Positions 1 through 10,264 of a stretch of 64,000 nucleotides of DNA are shown one piece after another. The stretch's first letter is position 1; each line of letters starts with the position of its first letter. Source of the DNA: Photobacterium halotolerans DSM 18316. Lineage in GTDB: Bacteria > Pseudomonadota > Gammaproteobacteria > Enterobacterales > Vibrionaceae. Under the pieces are notes generated by a model that worked only from the letters and a program-made list of their open reading frames with translations, ran no database searches and was not told the origin of the DNA. Location: positions 156,709-220,708 of the forward strand of contig NZ_KE384320.1 of assembly GCF_000425165.1 (NCBI RefSeq), written 5' to 3'. A program made the translations under genes and the position numbers.

Positions 1-762
1 AGGCAGTTGTTCCATGTCGAATGCACCGCACTTCCAGTTCCAGGTCTCGCCTGTCTGCTCGTAGGTATACTGATAGCCAACCTGATACAGCTCAGCACCA
101 ATACTGTCCGCATGCGCGGCTACGGAAGCAGGGGGATTGGGCTGACCACAGACAGCTGGCTTCCCGGCACGGAAAATACCGGCTTTCTCATAGCCAATCA
201 CTTCGATGTCGCTACCCAGCCAGTCCACATGATCAATAGCCAGACTGGTGATCACCGAGACATCATGATCCACAATATTGGTCGCATCCAGCCGGCCACC
301 CAGTCCCACTTCTAACACCACAACATCCACCTGATGGGTTTTAAAGAGGTTGAGCGCGGCCAGCGTACCGAATTCGAACAGGCTCAGGCTGGTGTCCTGC
401 CGGTAGGATTCTACCGCCGCAAACGCCTGGCTGTGTTCGCTGTCATCCAGTTCCTGACCATTAATGCGAACCCGCTCGTTGTAGCGCACCAGATGCGGTG
501 AGCTGTACACACCCACACTGTATCCCGCCTGCAGCAGGATGGCTTCAAGAATAGCGCAGGTCGAACCTTTACCATTGGTGCCCGCAACAGTAATCACAGT
601 CGGTGCCGGTTTACGTAACCCGGCCCGCTCACCCACAGCCTGCACACGATCCAGCCCCAGATCGATGGCACTGGTGTGAAGGTTTTCCAGATAAAGCAGC
701 CAGTCATTTAGCGGTGAAGTAGCCGAAGGAACAGATTGCGGCGTTGCAGAGGAATCAGACAT
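1..762 (-). CDS. folC: folC, bifunctional folylpolyglutamate/dihydrofolate synthase (5' part only)
   Basis: This is the N-terminal 254 codons of a gene that continues beyond the left window edge. The start ATG is at 762-760. The protein opens with MSDSSATPQSVPSA, then the ATP-binding P-loop VAGTNGKGST (about residues 50-60) and the Mur-ligase-type segments SSPHLVRYNERVRING and LEVGLGGRLDATN, all typical of FolC. FolC adds glutamate to dihydropteroate and folates in the cytoplasm. It is the last visible gene of the minus-strand series truA-accD-folC, the order usual in gamma-proteobacteria. An intrinsic terminator lies between accD and this gene, so folC probably has its own promoter in 763-927 or depends on read-through. 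Family is certain; only the C-terminal half is unseen. Confidence 0.95.
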   Translation of the reverse strand, partial: MSDSSATPQSVPSATSPLNDWLLYLENLHTSAIDLGLDRVQAVGERAGLRKPAPTVITVAGTNGKGSTCAILEAILLQAGYSVGVYSSPHLVRYNERVRINGQELDDSEHSQAFAAVESYRQDTSLSLFEFGTLAALNLFKTHQVDVVVLEVGLGGRLDATNIVDHDVSVITSLAIDHVDWLGSDIEVIGYEKAGIFRAGKPAVCGQPNPPASVAAHADSIGAELYQVGYQYTYEQTGETWNWKCGAFDMEQLP

Positions 763-927
763 GTAACAGTACTAACTAATGTAATTAAGATGATGTCGCT
801 TAATGTAGCATGAAGTACGCAGAATTTAACGGTTGAGAGCCAAACGAAGAAAGGAAATGTGGAACAATAACGATATTTGCCTGACTGGCAGAGCGCTTTT
901 CACTTCAGCCTGACATTTGTCTGCGCC

Positions 928-961
928 AAAAAAACGCCCGGCATTCAACCAGGCGTTTTTT
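928..961 (-). terminator. intrinsic terminator after accD
   Basis: Read on the minus strand, an 8-bp stem ACGCCTGG / CCGGGCGT (one G-T pair) with a short loop is followed by seven T. It begins five bases after the accD stop codon and separates accD from folC. Confidence 0.9.
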
Positions 962-965
962 CGTC

Positions 966-1907
966 TTAAGCTTTGTCTTGCGCAGACTCGGTATCGCTGT
1001 CAGCTTCTGCGTCCGCTGATACCTGCGGCTCCCTTTCGACAGGCACCACAAGCGGGGACTCGGCATTCATCATCTTAGCCAGCAGGCCGCCAATACGCTG
1101 ACGCATTTCACGGCGGTCAACAATCATATCAATCGCGCCATGCTCCAGCAGGAATTCACTGCGCTGGAAACCTTCAGGTAATTTCTCGCGCACGGTCTGC
1201 TCAATCACCCGCTGTCCGGCAAAGCCAATCAGCGCTTTCGGTTCACCGATGTTGATATCCCCCAACATGGCCAGACTGGCAGAGACACCGCCCATCGTCG
1301 GGTCTGTCAGCACAGAGAAGAAAGGCAGGCCTTTCGCCGACAAACGCTCCAGCGCCGCACTGGTTTTCGCCATCTGCATCAGCGACATCAGCGCTTCCTG
1401 CATACGGGCACCGCCGCTGGCAGAGAAACACACCAGACCGCAGTTGTTGGCAATGGCTTCATCAACCGCGCGCACAAACTTGGCACCGACAACCGACCCC
1501 ATAGAGCCGCCCATGAAGGAGAATTCAAAGGCACAGGCAACCACAGGCTGCTGCAACAGTGTTCCTTTCATGGCTACCAGCGCATCTTTCTCACCGCTGG
1601 CTTTCTGGGCTGCCGCGATACGGTCTTTGTATTTTTTCGAGTCACGGAATTTGAGGTGATCTTTAGGTTCCAGCTCCGCAGCAATCTCCACCTGGCCTTC
1701 TTCATCAAGGAAGGTTTCCAGACGGCGACGGGCTTTCATTCGCATGTGGTGATCACACTTTGGGCAAACTTCCAGATTGCGCTCAAGATCAGCGTAATAC
1801 AGTACCTGTTCACAAGAGGTACATTTCGTCCATACCCCTTCAGGGATAGATGCTTTACGAGACGTTACAATGTTGCTTTTTGTGAGGATCTTTTCAAGCC
1901 AGCTCAT
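966..1907 (-). CDS. accD: accD, acetyl-CoA carboxylase carboxyltransferase subunit beta
   Basis: AccD forms, with AccA, the carboxyltransferase of acetyl-CoA carboxylase, making malonyl-CoA for fatty acid synthesis in the cytoplasm. The N-terminus [12 protein letters not shown] leads into the four-cysteine zinc finger CTSC-x15-CPKC (about residues 26-50), followed by the crotonase-fold core with [20 protein letters not shown] and [11 protein letters not shown] take ATG 1907 as the start, because it matches the usual MSW start of the family and follows a GAAAGG ribosome-binding site; the frame is open 13 codons further upstream. The C-terminal tail after about residue 285 is acidic and not conserved, as is usual. 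Length (313 residues) fits the family. Confidence 0.96.
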   Translation of the reverse strand: MSWLEKILTKSNIVTSRKASIPEGVWTKCTSCEQVLYYADLERNLEVCPKCDHHMRMKARRRLETFLDEEGQVEIAAELEPKDHLKFRDSKKYKDRIAAAQKASGEKDALVAMKGTLLQQPVVACAFEFSFMGGSMGSVVGAKFVRAVDEAIANNCGLVCFSASGGARMQEALMSLMQMAKTSAALERLSAKGLPFFSVLTDPTMGGVSASLAMLGDINIGEPKALIGFAGQRVIEQTVREKLPEGFQRSEFLLEHGAIDMIVDRREMRQRIGGLLAKMMNAESPLVVPVEREPQVSADAEADSDTESAQDKA

Positions 1908-2186
1908 GAATGACCTTTCATTTACATCTCCCCCGCCCTGTGGCAAGGGATAATCAATTCGATAATTTCAAGTCCGGAATTAAAACACAAACTCGTCTAA
2001 GTGTAGATAAAAAACTGGTTGTACCTTGAGGAAATAGAGTGTTAACGGGATCTTAGCTCAAGAAACTTGACCGACCAGTTAACGCCCGACTGAACCGTTA
2101 CCGCTCAGATTTCACTCAATTTCTGCAACCCTTGCCTGCGTGACAACCAGGCAGCGCGATATTGCGCCTCAAAACAGCTCACCGGC

Positions 2187-2966
2187 TCACAAAAAGAGCG
2201 GGCCTGCAGGGACACAGGGCAAGTCGTAGGCTTCTGGATAATCAACTTCAACCAGATACAAACCTTCCGCTTTTGCGGTCGCGCCAGCTAAGGTACGATC
2301 TTTCTTCGCCAGTAGCCACTGAATCCATTCAGGTTTTTCTTCGCCCCGCCCCACTTTAATCAGGCTGCCTGTGATATTACGCACCATATGATGAACAAAG
2401 GCATTGGCCTTGATATCAATGATGACGTAATGGCCCTGCCGGGTGACATTCAGGTGCATCACATTACGCCACGGGCTGCGGGACTGGCAAAACACTGCCC
2501 TGAATGAGGTAAAATCATTCTCGCCCAGCAGGTACTGTCCGGCCTGATGCATTTTTTCAGCGTCCAGTTCACCGTGATAATGGCTGATACCCGAACCAAG
2601 AATAGCAGGCCGCAGCGCATGATTGTAAATGACATAGCGATAACGTCTGGCGGTGGCGCTGAAACGGGCATGGAACTCATCCGGCACTTCCTTTGCCCAG
2701 CGCACTGCGATGTCTTTGGGCAAATGGGCGTTGGTTCCCATCGTCCAGGCCACCAGCTTGCGCGGTGTATCACAATCAAAGTGCACCACTTGCCCGGTAC
2801 CATGCACACCGGCATCGGTACGACCGGCACATTGTACCTCTATGTTCTGGTTGGCAATCTTGCTCAGCGCTTTTTCCAGTCTGCCCTGCACACTGTCCAC
2901 ATCACGCTGACGCTGCCAACCAAAATAGCGGCTCCCGTCGTACTCAATTCCTAAGGCAATTCGCAT
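2187..2966 (-). CDS. truA: truA, tRNA pseudouridine(38-40) synthase
   Basis: TruA isomerises uridines 38, 39 and 40 in the anticodon stem-loop of tRNAs. The N-terminus [20 protein letters not shown] and the catalytic-Asp motif [12 protein letters not shown] (about residues 48-60) are diagnostic, as is the [17 protein letters not shown] segment near residue 205. Length (259 residues) is normal. It sits between fimV and accD, as in other Vibrionaceae-type genomes; fimV ends in a terminator just upstream, so truA may have its own promoter in 2967-3043. The 279 bases between truA and accD hold no gene that I can support. Confidence 0.96.
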   Translation of the reverse strand: MRIALGIEYDGSRYFGWQRQRDVDSVQGRLEKALSKIANQNIEVQCAGRTDAGVHGTGQVVHFDCDTPRKLVAWTMGTNAHLPKDIAVRWAKEVPDEFHARFSATARRYRYVIYNHALRPAILGSGISHYHGELDAEKMHQAGQYLLGENDFTSFRAVFCQSRSPWRNVMHLNVTRQGHYVIIDIKANAFVHHMVRNITGSLIKVGRGEEKPEWIQWLLAKKDRTLAGATAKAEGLYLVEVDYPEAYDLPCVPAGPLFL

Positions 2967-3043
2967 GTCTGCACTCTTATTTATCTGAAAACCCTGCCAG
3001 CGTGTCCGCCAGCAAAGCGAAAGCAGAGATTATAAAAAAAGCG

Positions 3044-3075
3044 CCAAAAGAAAAGAAGTCCGCATAAGCGGACTT
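3044..3075 (-). terminator. intrinsic terminator after fimV
   Basis: On the minus strand a perfect 8-bp stem AAGTCCGC / GCGGACTT with loop TTAT is followed by the T-rich run CTTTTCTTTT. It lies about 20 bases after the fimV stop. Confidence 0.85.
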
Positions 3076-3097
3076 CCTGTTCAGTCTGATGAAATGA

Positions 3098-6000
3098 TCA
3101 GCGATCCATCTTTAATAACAGATTCGCGGCTTCCCGGCTGACATCACCATCACCGTTTTCAGCCACATCATCCAGTAAAAAGTATGCCCCTTCCGTGTCA
3201 TTCATTTCCAGATAGGCTTTGGCCAGATCAAGTTTGCTGGCGTACTCACCCGCACCGTCGACATCAATGTCGCCAATGCCGGCTAACACATCCGGGAACT
3301 CATCCAGCCCCACATCCAGTTTCAGCGGTGCTGAATCCAGCTCAGGATCCGATTCCCCTTCCAGCTCTTTCATCAGTTCATCAATGCTGATGTAAGGCTC
3401 ATTGTCACTTGCCGAGGCAATCAGCTGGCTGTCTGCCTGAGTATCTGCGACCTCCACAGGATCGTCAGCCTGTTCAGAGAGCGGCGGCTGCTCACCCCAG
3501 TCCTCACTTTCCAGTTCAGGTTCAGGGATATCCGCTCCCCAGATCGCGCTTTCCTCCGGAGACAGCTCCTGATCATCCAGCTCGGACAGCGGCACGCTTT
3601 CATGTAACAGCCACTGTTCATGCTCGAACTCGTCGGGATTATCTTGTTCTGCTCTGGGTTCAGCTTCAGGCTCTGGCAAAGATTCAGGCTCAGCCGGAAC
3701 GTCGGCATCAGACCGATCAGCCCCATGCTCACCGGCTGGCTGGCTGCTGTCTGCCGTTATATTGCCATCGTCTCGATCATGGTCTGAGTGGTTGTCAGCT
3801 GTCTGGCGATTATCGCCCGCCAGCTCAGGTCGTTCAGAATGAGTGGCCTGCTCAGCATCCGCACTGTCTTCGGTATGCATTGAAGGCAGTGTCTCATCAG
3901 ACTGCAACTCCTCAGATGCGTGCATGGCTGGCAGTTCAAGCTCAGGCTCCGCCAGCAGTGCCGCCATATCCAAACCTGCAGAGTCGATCAGTTCATCGCT
4001 CCAGGATTCATTCAGCCCGGGTTCTGGCTGTGGCTGTGGCTGTGGCTGTGGCTTAACAGTCGGAGTGTCATCACCGTGCTTCAGTTCCTGCTCGTACTGC
4101 TCCAGTTCCATCTGCTCTTCAAACGAAGCATTCAATGCATCATCTTCATCAAACTCAGGCAAGGTTGCCGGATCGATCACCGCATATTCGTACTGAGGTT
4201 TGCCATGCATAGGCACGGCTTGGGAAGAATCCTCTTGCGAAGAAGAAACATCTGGCAATGAAGGCGCATCTTGTTCCGGTACTGCCTGCGCCGGTTCCGC
4301 TTCAGTCTCAGTCAGCTCACCATTACGTTCAGCAGCCTGCGCAGCCAGCTGTAGCTGCTCTGACACCTTATTGAGTGCAGTCTGGGCATCGTCATCAGAC
4401 CAATCTTTGCCATCCTCATCCTCTTCCCACGAGACGGCTTCAGGATCGAGCAGCGCGGCTTCTTCGTCGAACTCCGGAAATTCCTCCAGGTTGAACACAG
4501 GTTCCTGACGTCCGGCAACGCCCTCATCCCAGGCAGGATCGAGTGTAGGCTCTGCCTGTTCCGCCACGGCATCCAGCGCCGGGGTATGTGCATCTGCCTG
4601 TTCATTTGCCGCAGACAGAGGTTCCGCTGTCTGCTCTTGTGTCTGAGCCTGCTCCTGTGTCTTAACCGGCGCTTCATCAACAGCATTTTCAGCCAGCTCA
4701 GGTTTCTGATACCGGTTCTGCTCTATCAGCTGGCAAGCTTCATCACTGTCGTGATGCCATTGCACGGCTTCGGTATCGTGATCTTCAGCCGGCCCGGTGT
4801 CGGATAACGCCTGAGCAGACTCAGCCGCCGCAACCTGAGCATCAGGTGCAGCCTGTTCCTCTGCCTCCCCGGCAATCGCTTGAGCTTCTGGATCTGCGTC
4901 TTGCTCAGCAGACAGGCTTTTCTCCGGATCAGCTTCTGGTTGTGGTTCTGCTTGTGCTTCTGATTCAGTACCGCCAATCTCAGTTGCCGGTGCTTCGCTG
5001 TATGGCACAGCTTCATCCGCAACGTCTGAACCCTCGGCCTCGGCTTCGATATTGTCGCCCGGGGCAGAATCCGCGCTGTCAGAGTCTATAACGACTGAGT
5101 CATCACTCTGGACGTCACTCAGCAGGCTATCAATATCATCCTGCTGCGTGTCCGCTACAGCGGACAGCGCATCCGGGCTGGCTGTCGTTTCTGGCTCAGA
5201 TACCGGCTCTGATTCAGCGACTGCTTCGGGTTCATCCCCGGCTGTCCGGGCTGCAGCTGGTGACGCTGCGGCGGCTGCTATCTCATCGTCAGAAATATCC
5301 TCAAGGTCAGAAATACCAGCGTCATCATCAAGATCAGAATCTTGGATCTCAGTGCCATCTGAAGCCGGGTCACCGACATCGGCCATGCCCTGAGGGTATT
5401 CTTCTGTCGGCTCGCTCTGTGCCTCAGTGTCATCCAGCTCACTTAAGTGCTCATCGACGGTTTTTTTTTCAGAAAAAATCAGATCGTCAATGTCATCGGC
5501 ACTGACAGTGTCTTCTTCCTGAGGTTCTTCCTCATCCAGTGTCAGCAGTTCATCGAAAACATCTTTGTCTTCATCAGTGTTTTCTTCAGCATCCAGCTCA
5601 GGATCGATCTGCTCGTTGGGGGTATCTTCATCCAGCAATTCGTCCAGCAGTGCGGTACTGTTTTCATCCAGTTCAAAGTCGCTGTCAGCCTCACCGTCCT
5701 GATCATCAATCAGCTCGTCCAGCAACTCGGTGCTGCTGGCATCCAGATTGAAGTCGCTATTGAGATCGTCCAGTCCCCAATCCTCTTCCGCACTGTCATC
5801 CTGCGCACTGTCATCACGGTTGCTGTCAGTCTGGGCATTGCTAACCGCAGGGCTGGCTGGCTCATTCTGCACGTCATCTTCACGTTCAAAATCCTGCATC
5901 AGTTCATTCAGGATGTCCTGATCCAGCATGCCAAGCTCAATACTGTCGGCTTTATTGCCTGTCAGTTCACTGTCGGCAAAGGCATCGAACAGATCGTCAT

Positions 6001-7573
6001 TGCGCTTGTCCTCAACGGGCTTTGCCGGCAACGCGTCCTCGTCATCGAGTAAACCAACGGCAAGATCAAAGTCCGTTTCTTCGTTATCCTGTGCACTGAA
6101 AGGCTTGTCCCAAATACCACTGAGACTGTCTTCTTTTTCCTGCGGCGGCGTCTGGTCAATCTGGTCGAGTGCGCGCTCCATATCCTGGAGACCAATGGCC
6201 TGATCCTTGTTCTTAACCGAGATATCACTCTTTGGTAATTCATTACCAAAGGCATCATCCAGCCCGTCGGTCAGATCCAGCTCATCAAGCTCTGCATCGT
6301 TATCATCAAACAGATTGTCCGAGAAAATGGGGTTATCCTGCGGCGTCTTATCATCGAACAGATCGTCAAGACTGCTGTCTTCACTGTCCAGCCCCAGATG
6401 CGGCTCATCATCGTCCAGATCAGCAACCACCGGCTGAGGTGCTTCTTTGCTCACCTCGGCAGCAGGGGAAGCGGTTTCTTCCTCTTTACGGCGGCGGCCA
6501 AGGAAAAATGCCAGTAAGCCTGCAATCAGACTGCCGGGAATCAAGGCGGCACCGGCCAGTGCCCACGGGTTTGCAACCAGTTTATCCAGCCAGTGGACTG
6601 GCGGTTGTCCGGCCAGCGGCGCGTCAAGCTGGCCTTGCTGCGCCTTTTGCTGGGCAATGAAGGACTGAATTTCGCCGCGCAACTCTTCGTCGCCCGCCAG
6701 CTGTTCTTTCAGCGCACCGATTTCATACTGCATTTCAGACAGACGCACACGCAGCAGCTGATTGCTTTCGCGTAATTTGGTCAGCTCTTCATCTGAAGTA
6801 TCAAGCTGCTCCCGGATAGCAGGCGAAAGGGTCCCCTCAGCCGTACTGGCGGCCGCGGCGGCAACCCCTGCAGCAGGTGCTGTGGATGACACGGCAGGTG
6901 CAGCCGGGCGTTCTGGCGTGCTCGCAGCCACTGAAGGCGCCTGTGGTGCAGACGCGGCCGGTTTCGGTGCTGGTGCCGCTCTGGATGCAGAAGCTGAGCC
7001 TGCTCCCGCGGTACCTGCTGAAGCAGAGGCCGGACGGCTGCTATTACCTCCGCTCGTATTGCCTGCGCGCGATTGCTCCCGACGCTGAAGGTCAGTTTCT
7101 ACGCGATTGCGGATCTGAGCGGTATTTTCTGCCTGAATCTGAGCCATGGTCGGCATTCTCAGGCGGCTGCCCGGGATCAGACCATGAATGTTGCTGTCGG
7201 TGAAGGCATTGGGATTGGCACGGAAAATTGCCCCGAGGACCTGATAAATAGAAACGCTGTCATTAGGCTTATACCGCGACGCAATCGCCCACAAGGTTTC
7301 GTTTTCGCCTGTCGGGCCGTAAATACCGACTGAACGATTGCCGGGAACCGTGGCTGGACGCGGCGTGGCCGCGCGAGGCTGAGTCACAGCGGGTCGGGGC
7401 GATGGCGCGGGTGACACCGCTGGCGCCGGCGGTTGTGCAGGTTCAGCAACCTGGTCAGTCGGCCCCATGATTCGAACAGTGTTCGCTTGTGCGGCGACAG
7501 GGAGCTGCAAAGCCGCCGATGCAATGACGACCGGTAAGATGGCACGTTTCATTTTATTTGATGAGTCAGACAC
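3098..7573 (-). CDS. fimV: fimV, polar-hub/pilus-assembly inner-membrane protein FimV
   Basis: FimV-type proteins (HubP in Vibrio) are polar landmark proteins of the inner membrane that bind peptidoglycan and recruit pilus, flagellar and chromosome-origin partners. Visible here: a signal peptide ending near VAAQANT, a LysM-like region (about residues 80-140, ETLWAIASRY...LIPGSRLRMP), a coiled-coil stretch, one membrane segment (about 335-360, NPWALAGAALIPGS then RRRK), a very long Asp/Glu-rich cytoplasmic region (about 380-1440), and the conserved C-terminal FimV domain (KLDLAKAYLEMND...LLLKMDR). I prefer GTG 7573 as start because AGAGGA lies nine bases upstream; ATG 7552 lacks a Shine-Dalgarno. 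The frame stays open to 7717, but that extra part reads like leader. At about 1491 residues it is long even for this variable family. Followed by its own terminator. Confidence 0.93.
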   Translation of the reverse strand: MSDSSNKMKRAILPVVIASAALQLPVAAQANTVRIMGPTDQVAEPAQPPAPAVSPAPSPRPAVTQPRAATPRPATVPGNRSVGIYGPTGENETLWAIASRYKPNDSVSIYQVLGAIFRANPNAFTDSNIHGLIPGSRLRMPTMAQIQAENTAQIRNRVETDLQRREQSRAGNTSGGNSSRPASASAGTAGAGSASASRAAPAPKPAASAPQAPSVAASTPERPAAPAVSSTAPAAGVAAAAASTAEGTLSPAIREQLDTSDEELTKLRESNQLLRVRLSEMQYEIGALKEQLAGDEELRGEIQSFIAQQKAQQGQLDAPLAGQPPVHWLDKLVANPWALAGAALIPGSLIAGLLAFFLGRRRKEEETASPAAEVSKEAPQPVVADLDDDEPHLGLDSEDSSLDDLFDDKTPQDNPIFSDNLFDDNDAELDELDLTDGLDDAFGNELPKSDISVKNKDQAIGLQDMERALDQIDQTPPQEKEDSLSGIWDKPFSAQDNEETDFDLAVGLLDDEDALPAKPVEDKRNDDLFDAFADSELTGNKADSIELGMLDQDILNELMQDFEREDDVQNEPASPAVSNAQTDSNRDDSAQDDSAEEDWGLDDLNSDFNLDASSTELLDELIDDQDGEADSDFELDENSTALLDELLDEDTPNEQIDPELDAEENTDEDKDVFDELLTLDEEEPQEEDTVSADDIDDLIFSEKKTVDEHLSELDDTEAQSEPTEEYPQGMADVGDPASDGTEIQDSDLDDDAGISDLEDISDDEIAAAAASPAAARTAGDEPEAVAESEPVSEPETTASPDALSAVADTQQDDIDSLLSDVQSDDSVVIDSDSADSAPGDNIEAEAEGSDVADEAVPYSEAPATEIGGTESEAQAEPQPEADPEKSLSAEQDADPEAQAIAGEAEEQAAPDAQVAAAESAQALSDTGPAEDHDTEAVQWHHDSDEACQLIEQNRYQKPELAENAVDEAPVKTQEQAQTQEQTAEPLSAANEQADAHTPALDAVAEQAEPTLDPAWDEGVAGRQEPVFNLEEFPEFDEEAALLDPEAVSWEEDEDGKDWSDDDAQTALNKVSEQLQLAAQAAERNGELTETEAEPAQAVPEQDAPSLPDVSSSQEDSSQAVPMHGKPQYEYAVIDPATLPEFDEDDALNASFEEQMELEQYEQELKHGDDTPTVKPQPQPQPQPEPGLNESWSDELIDSAGLDMAALLAEPELELPAMHASEELQSDETLPSMHTEDSADAEQATHSERPELAGDNRQTADNHSDHDRDDGNITADSSQPAGEHGADRSDADVPAEPESLPEPEAEPRAEQDNPDEFEHEQWLLHESVPLSELDDQELSPEESAIWGADIPEPELESEDWGEQPPLSEQADDPVEVADTQADSQLIASASDNEPYISIDELMKELEGESDPELDSAPLKLDVGLDEFPDVLAGIGDIDVDGAGEYASKLDLAKAYLEMNDTEGAYFLLDDVAENGDGDVSREAANLLLKMDR
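4021..4056 (-). repeat. hexanucleotide repeat encoding Gln-Pro in fimV
   Basis: On the plus strand the unit GGCTGT repeats about four to five times, encoding a Gln-Pro ladder (PQPQPQPQPQP) near FimV residue 1175. Because the unit is six bases, length changes would keep the frame. Confidence 0.85.
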
Positions 7574-7761
7574 TGCCTGCTGTCCTCTCTGGCAGAGATA
7601 GTAAACTAGGAATTCTTCGGCCTGTAGCCAGAATACTTGAGCGTAAATGCAAAACGACAGGCGTTTGTAAACATTAAAAGTGATTGTTGCCTGCCATGGC
7701 TTGATGTCAATCACCATGCCCGGCTTTTACTGTGAAGATCAAGAAATTGGCTACAGGAAAT

Positions 7762-7789
7762 CAAAGGCATGCCCATTCGCACGCCTTTG
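7762..7789 (-). other. hairpin between asd and fimV
   Basis: An 11-bp inverted repeat, CAAAGGC-TGC against GCACGCCTTTG with one G-T pair and a 6-base loop, lies just after the asd stop. The following minus-strand bases (ATTTCC) form only a poor T-tract, so it may be a weak terminator or an RNA-processing/stability hairpin. Confidence 0.5.
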
Positions 7790-7820
7790 AATCGCCGGGT
7801 GTATCCGGCCGTTTTACGTC

Positions 7821-8834
7821 TTACAGGTATTCCTGGATCAGTTTCTCTGCAATCTGCACGCTGTTGGTCGCCGCGCCTTTACGGACGTTATCCGCCACCA
7901 CCCACATATTCAGACCACAAGGGTGACTGATGTCTTCCCGGATACGGCCGACCATGACATGGTCTTTGCCGATGGCGTCCACCACCTGAGTCGGGTACTC
8001 GCTGCCATGGAATACTTCAATGCCCTCGGCATTTTCCAGCAGGCTGATCACTTCTTCAATAATCACAGGCTGGCAGGTTTCCACATGCACAGCTTCGGCA
8101 TGACCGTAGAAGACCGGCACGCGGACACAAGTCGGGTTCACGCGGATATTGGCATCGCCGAGAATTTTCTGGGTTTCCCACACCATTTTCATTTCTTCTT
8201 TGGTGTAGCCGTTATCCATGAACTCATCGATTTGCGGCAGGCAGTTAAAGGCAATCTGCTTAGAATAGACTTTGTTTTCCACCGGCAAACCGTTCAGCAG
8301 CTTGGAGGTCTGGCCCGCCAGCTCATTCACGCCGCTCTTGCCCGAGCCAGAAACAGACTGGTAGGTCGCCACGTTAATCCGGTCGATGCCATAAGCATCA
8401 TGAATCGGCTTCAGGGCCACCAGCATCTGAATCGTCGAACAGTTCGGGTTAGCCACTATGTTGCGATTACGAAAATCAGCCAGCGCTTCCGGGTTCACTT
8501 CCGGCACAACCAGTGGGATTTCAGGGTCGTAGCGGAAGCATGAGGTATTATCAATCACCACCACACCCGCGTCGGCGGCAATCGGCGCCCAGTGTTCAGA
8601 GGCCTCAGAGCCGGCAGAAAACAATGCCAGCTGCACCTGCGTCCAGTCGAAGTCTTCAACATTGGTCACGCGGGCACTTTTGCCCTTGAATCGCAGCGTC
8701 TTGCCCGCACCACGCTCGGAGGCGAGCAGATACAGGTTACGGACAGGAAAATTACGCTCCTCCAGCACCTCAACCATGGCTTCCCCAACGGCACCGGTGG
8801 CTCCGAGAATGGCAATATCAAATTCCTGACTCAT
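7821..8834 (-). CDS. asd: asd, aspartate-semialdehyde dehydrogenase
   Basis: This enzyme reduces aspartyl-4-phosphate to aspartate-semialdehyde, feeding lysine/diaminopimelate, threonine and methionine synthesis. The protein starts [20 protein letters not shown] (NADP-binding glycine motif GATGAVG), has the catalytic-cysteine motif [10 protein letters not shown] (about residue 132) and the substrate-binding [17 protein letters not shown] (about 235-250). In E. coli the protein at this locus (usg) is a homologue regarded as not a true Asd; here the catalytic cysteine and histidine regions are present, as I recall for the second asd of Vibrio species next to pdxB. The start codon overlaps the pdxB stop by four bases (ATGA), so the two are translationally coupled. 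Whether another asd exists elsewhere cannot be seen. Confidence 0.9.
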   Translation of the reverse strand: MSQEFDIAILGATGAVGEAMVEVLEERNFPVRNLYLLASERGAGKTLRFKGKSARVTNVEDFDWTQVQLALFSAGSEASEHWAPIAADAGVVVIDNTSCFRYDPEIPLVVPEVNPEALADFRNRNIVANPNCSTIQMLVALKPIHDAYGIDRINVATYQSVSGSGKSGVNELAGQTSKLLNGLPVENKVYSKQIAFNCLPQIDEFMDNGYTKEEMKMVWETQKILGDANIRVNPTCVRVPVFYGHAEAVHVETCQPVIIEEVISLLENAEGIEVFHGSEYPTQVVDAIGKDHVMVGRIREDISHPCGLNMWVVADNVRKGAATNSVQIAEKLIQEYL

Positions 8835-9997
8835 GGTGTTTCCTCAACAGTAAAACCTAATTTAGCCAGCGACTCTAACCCAAAATGCCCCTGACCTTCT
8901 ACTGTGACCGCACTGTATTCGCGTCGATCCCAGTAATTTTTTCGCATCTTATCGAATTCCGATGCCATAGCACCGTCATCGACCGCCTGCATCTTACGGC
9001 GAAACAGGGCGTCATCCTTTCTGACATCATAGATCAACTGAATCAAGGTGAAGAGCGTGTCTTCATCCCACTCCCTGCTCAGCCGTACCAAAGGCACAGG
9101 CGCAACCGGCAACAACTCTGCCGCTTCTACCCTGTCGTCGCGGCCAAGAAATTCGCAGAAACTATTGAAAATCATCGTCGTGCCGCGGGCTTTGCCTTCC
9201 AGGCCGTAACCTGCCACATGGGGGGTAGCAAATGCCAGTAAAGGCAGTAGCTCGCGATCAACCAAAGGCTCATGCTCAAACACATCCAGTACCGCCGTCA
9301 GTGCCTTACCCTGGCCGGATTGCGACTGTTGCAGGGCTTGTTTCAGCGCCTGGCTGTCGACTATAGGGCCCCGGGCAGCATTGATCAGAATCGCTCCGTC
9401 TTTCAGGCGGGAAAGAAACGCCGGATCCACCAGGTGATGAGTCGGGTAATCGCCCTGCTTTGTCAGCGGTGTGTGCAGGGTAATGACATCGCACTCCTTA
9501 ATCAGCGTATCCAGTGAAGCAAACTGACGCGGATCACCTTGCGCTTCTTTGATGGGATCATTGAGCAAATAGCGGATACCTAAGGCATCCAGACAGCCTG
9601 CCAGGTACGAACCGACATTGCCTGCCCCGATAATCCCTACCGTTTTGTCGAACACCGAAAAACCCTGCTGCTGGCCCAGCACCATCAGGCTGCTTAGCAC
9701 ATATTCGGCCACCCCGACCTTGTTACAGCCCGGCGCAGCTGTGTAGGCAATCCCCTTCGCTTCCACCGCGGCCTGATCAATATGGTCCTGACCGGCGGTT
9801 GCCGTGCCAACGAAACGCAGCTTATCGGCTTTTGCCAGTAAAGCGGCATTCACTTTGGTGACTGAACGTATCATGAGGCCATCAATATCAACCAGATCAT
9901 CGGCTGTCAGTGTACGGCCTGGTTTGGCGATAACCTCACCTAAACGACCGAACAGTTCAACCGCATAGGGCATGTTTTCATCTACAAGGATTTTCAT
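8831..9997 (-). CDS. pdxB: pdxB, erythronate-4-phosphate dehydrogenase
   Basis: PdxB carries out the second step of DXP-dependent pyridoxal phosphate synthesis, oxidising 4-phosphoerythronate. It has the D-2-hydroxyacid dehydrogenase layout: N-terminal [23 protein letters not shown]-binding motif [14 protein letters not shown] (about residues 120-134), catalytic-site segment [10 protein letters not shown], the His-containing [17 protein letters not shown], and a C-terminal PdxB dimerisation domain (about 290-388). Length fits the family. It is the first gene after the fabB terminator and overlaps asd by four bases, so its promoter should lie in 9998-10096. Confidence 0.95.
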   Translation of the reverse strand: MKILVDENMPYAVELFGRLGEVIAKPGRTLTADDLVDIDGLMIRSVTKVNAALLAKADKLRFVGTATAGQDHIDQAAVEAKGIAYTAAPGCNKVGVAEYVLSSLMVLGQQQGFSVFDKTVGIIGAGNVGSYLAGCLDALGIRYLLNDPIKEAQGDPRQFASLDTLIKECDVITLHTPLTKQGDYPTHHLVDPAFLSRLKDGAILINAARGPIVDSQALKQALQQSQSGQGKALTAVLDVFEHEPLVDRELLPLLAFATPHVAGYGLEGKARGTTMIFNSFCEFLGRDDRVEAAELLPVAPVPLVRLSREWDEDTLFTLIQLIYDVRKDDALFRRKMQAVDDGAMASEFDKMRKNYWDRREYSAVTVEGQGHFGLESLAKLGFTVEETP

Positions 9998-10096
9998 TGG
10001 GGCTCCGAAAAAGTAGCGCGAATCAATTGCGGACTAGCATGGGAAAAATTCGGCTGATGTCAAGCAAAGCACAGGCTTACTGACCATCCTGCAACG

Positions 10097-10126
10097 ACAA
10101 AAAAACCCGGTATCAATACCGGGTTA
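10097..10126 (-). terminator. intrinsic terminator after fabB
   Basis: Near-perfect palindrome AACCCGGTAT / ATACCGGGTT followed on the minus strand by seven T. It lies about 140 bases after the fabB stop and separates fabB from pdxB. Confidence 0.9.
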
Positions 10127-10264
10127 AACATCCAGGATGGGTAAGAACACTTGATAAGTGCCGCGTCTGAATACTGGCGCGGACCAGGAAACCCTGGGTA
10201 CCGCGCCGGCCTGGAAATCAGAAGATACAGACTTTGCATGGAGCATCATCTGTATGCCGGTTTA

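Noticed and set aside
2009..2082. AACTGGT / ACCAGTT inverted pair followed by T-run between truA and accD as a terminator
   Set aside because: The 7-bp stem would enclose a loop of more than 50 bases, too long for a credible intrinsic terminator.
5447..6052. 201-codon open frame opposite fimV, and several other long antisense frames across 3184-7333
   Set aside because: They arise because the Asp/Glu-rich codons of fimV leave few stops on the other strand; the fimV frame has domains and a terminator, these have neither.
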